From Mesorhizobium sp. YC-39 (GTDB taxonomy: Bacteria; Pseudomonadota; Alphaproteobacteria; Rhizobiales; Rhizobiaceae): a stretch of 64,000 nucleotides of DNA. A program made the translations under genes and the position numbers. Of the stretch, positions 63,538-64,000 are shown one piece after another (positions within the stretch are counted from its first letter, which is position 1; every line of letters starts with the position of its first letter). The notes under the pieces were generated by a model that ran no database searches, was not told the DNA's origin, and saw only the letters and a program-made list of their open reading frames with translations. Location: positions 62,001 to 126,000 of the forward strand of contig NZ_JAOWPS010000001.1 of the NCBI RefSeq assembly GCF_025753795.1, given 5' to 3'.

Positions 63538-64000
63538 ATGGAAAGCCAGACCATCGTCGAAGCGCTGCTGCTCGGCCTGCTGGAGGGGCTGACCGAGTTC
63601 ATTCCAGTCTCCTCCACCGGCCATATCCTGCTTGCAGGCCATTTTCTGGGTTTCCACTCGACCGGCAAGGCCTTCGAGATCCTGATCCAGCTCGGCGCAA
63701 TACTGGCGATCCTCAGCGTCTATTTCCACCGTCTGTGGAAGATGGCGATGGACCTGCCATACGACCGGCTGACGCGCCATTTCGCCCTCGGCATCCTCAT
63801 CGCCTTCCTGCCGGCGGCCATCATCGGCGCGCTGGCGCATGATTTCATCAAGACGATCCTGTTTGAATCGCCGCGGCTGATCTGCATCATGCTGATCATC
63901 GGCGGCGTGGTCCTGCTCCTGGTCGACCGCATGAAGCTGAAGCCGGTCTACCGCGACGTCGAGCGGTTTCCGACCCGGCTCTATCTGCAGATAGGTCTGT
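63538..64000 (+). CDS. uppP: Undecaprenyl-diphosphatase (cut by window end)
   Basis: Membrane phosphatase recycling undecaprenyl pyrophosphate for peptidoglycan synthesis; its overexpression gives bacitracin resistance. The first 154 residues are visible. They include the catalytic motif [21 protein letters not shown] at the N-terminus and several membrane helices ([37 protein letters not shown]). The second conserved PGxSRSG motif lies beyond the window. ATG 63538 begins [13 protein letters not shown]. Confidence 0.95.
   Translation, partial: MESQTIVEALLLGLLEGLTEFIPVSSTGHILLAGHFLGFHSTGKAFEILIQLGAILAILSVYFHRLWKMAMDLPYDRLTRHFALGILIAFLPAAIIGALAHDFIKTILFESPRLICIMLIIGGVVLLLVDRMKLKPVYRDVERFPTRLYLQIGL

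Overview
The window reads as chromosomal DNA of a GC-rich alphaproteobacterium of the order Hyphomicrobiales (Rhizobiales), most likely Mesorhizobium or a close relative. I infer this from gene order and protein style: mnmE, rho, hemJ and hemE run leftward and ppsR, maf, aroE, coaE and dnaQ run rightward. I also infer it from the rhizobial-type intergenic palindromes, the sigma-EcfG style promoters and families such as DUF6074, BTLCP and DUF1236. No database search was possible, so species assignment is an inference.

Layout. 1-16 kb is the replication-origin neighbourhood. Genes diverge from a roughly 450 bp non-coding stretch between hemE and ppsR (about 7440-7895). This stretch has one perfect and two near-perfect DnaA boxes and an AT-rich tract, the same position as oriC in Caulobacter and Rickettsia. 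Housekeeping genes for tRNA modification, transcription termination, haem synthesis, shikimate and CoA synthesis, DNA proofreading, protein export (secB) and murein turnover (mltA) follow. 16-20 kb carries small envelope proteins, a BTLCP protease, an intracellular PHB depolymerase and an RlpA-like protein.

20-33 kb and 42-43 kb form a sulfur-metabolism block. It holds ssuADCB (alkanesulfonate uptake and desulfonation), a small unknown gene, tauABC (taurine uptake), an Rrf2-family regulator with a FAD/NAD(P)-binding partner, cystathionine beta-synthase plus a cystathionine gamma-synthase/lyase family enzyme, free methionine-R-sulfoxide reductase and cysteine synthase. The two sulfonate operons share an inverted motif in their upstream regions. 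33-41 kb adds a GlxA-type regulator, an M24/DddP-like protein, a cysteine hydrolase, an HSL-type esterase, an orphan family-5 solute-binding protein and a PLP decarboxylase.

43-54.5 kb is an accessory stretch. It has a BTAD/TPR regulator, a NarX/NarL-type two-component pair and many small orphan genes. Three small genes, including a 30-residue membrane peptide, have exact GGAAC-N16-CGTT general-stress (sigma-EcfG) promoters. A tRNA-Leu(CAG) closes this stretch. 54.7-64 kb returns to core genes: gpmA, dapB, an MsbA-like exporter, glk, a MepA-type endopeptidase, queG, a GST and the start of uppP.

The most unusual structure is a dispersed family of about 66 bp palindromic arms. In two places the arms bracket, in inverted orientation, a small GIY-YIG nuclease gene: intact at 3.5-4.0 kb and frameshifted at 34.7-35.2 kb. 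In three other places arm pairs bracket only a short remnant of the same leader. It looks like an autonomous element with MITE-like offspring, comparable in logic to REP/RAYT systems but with a GIY-YIG enzyme.
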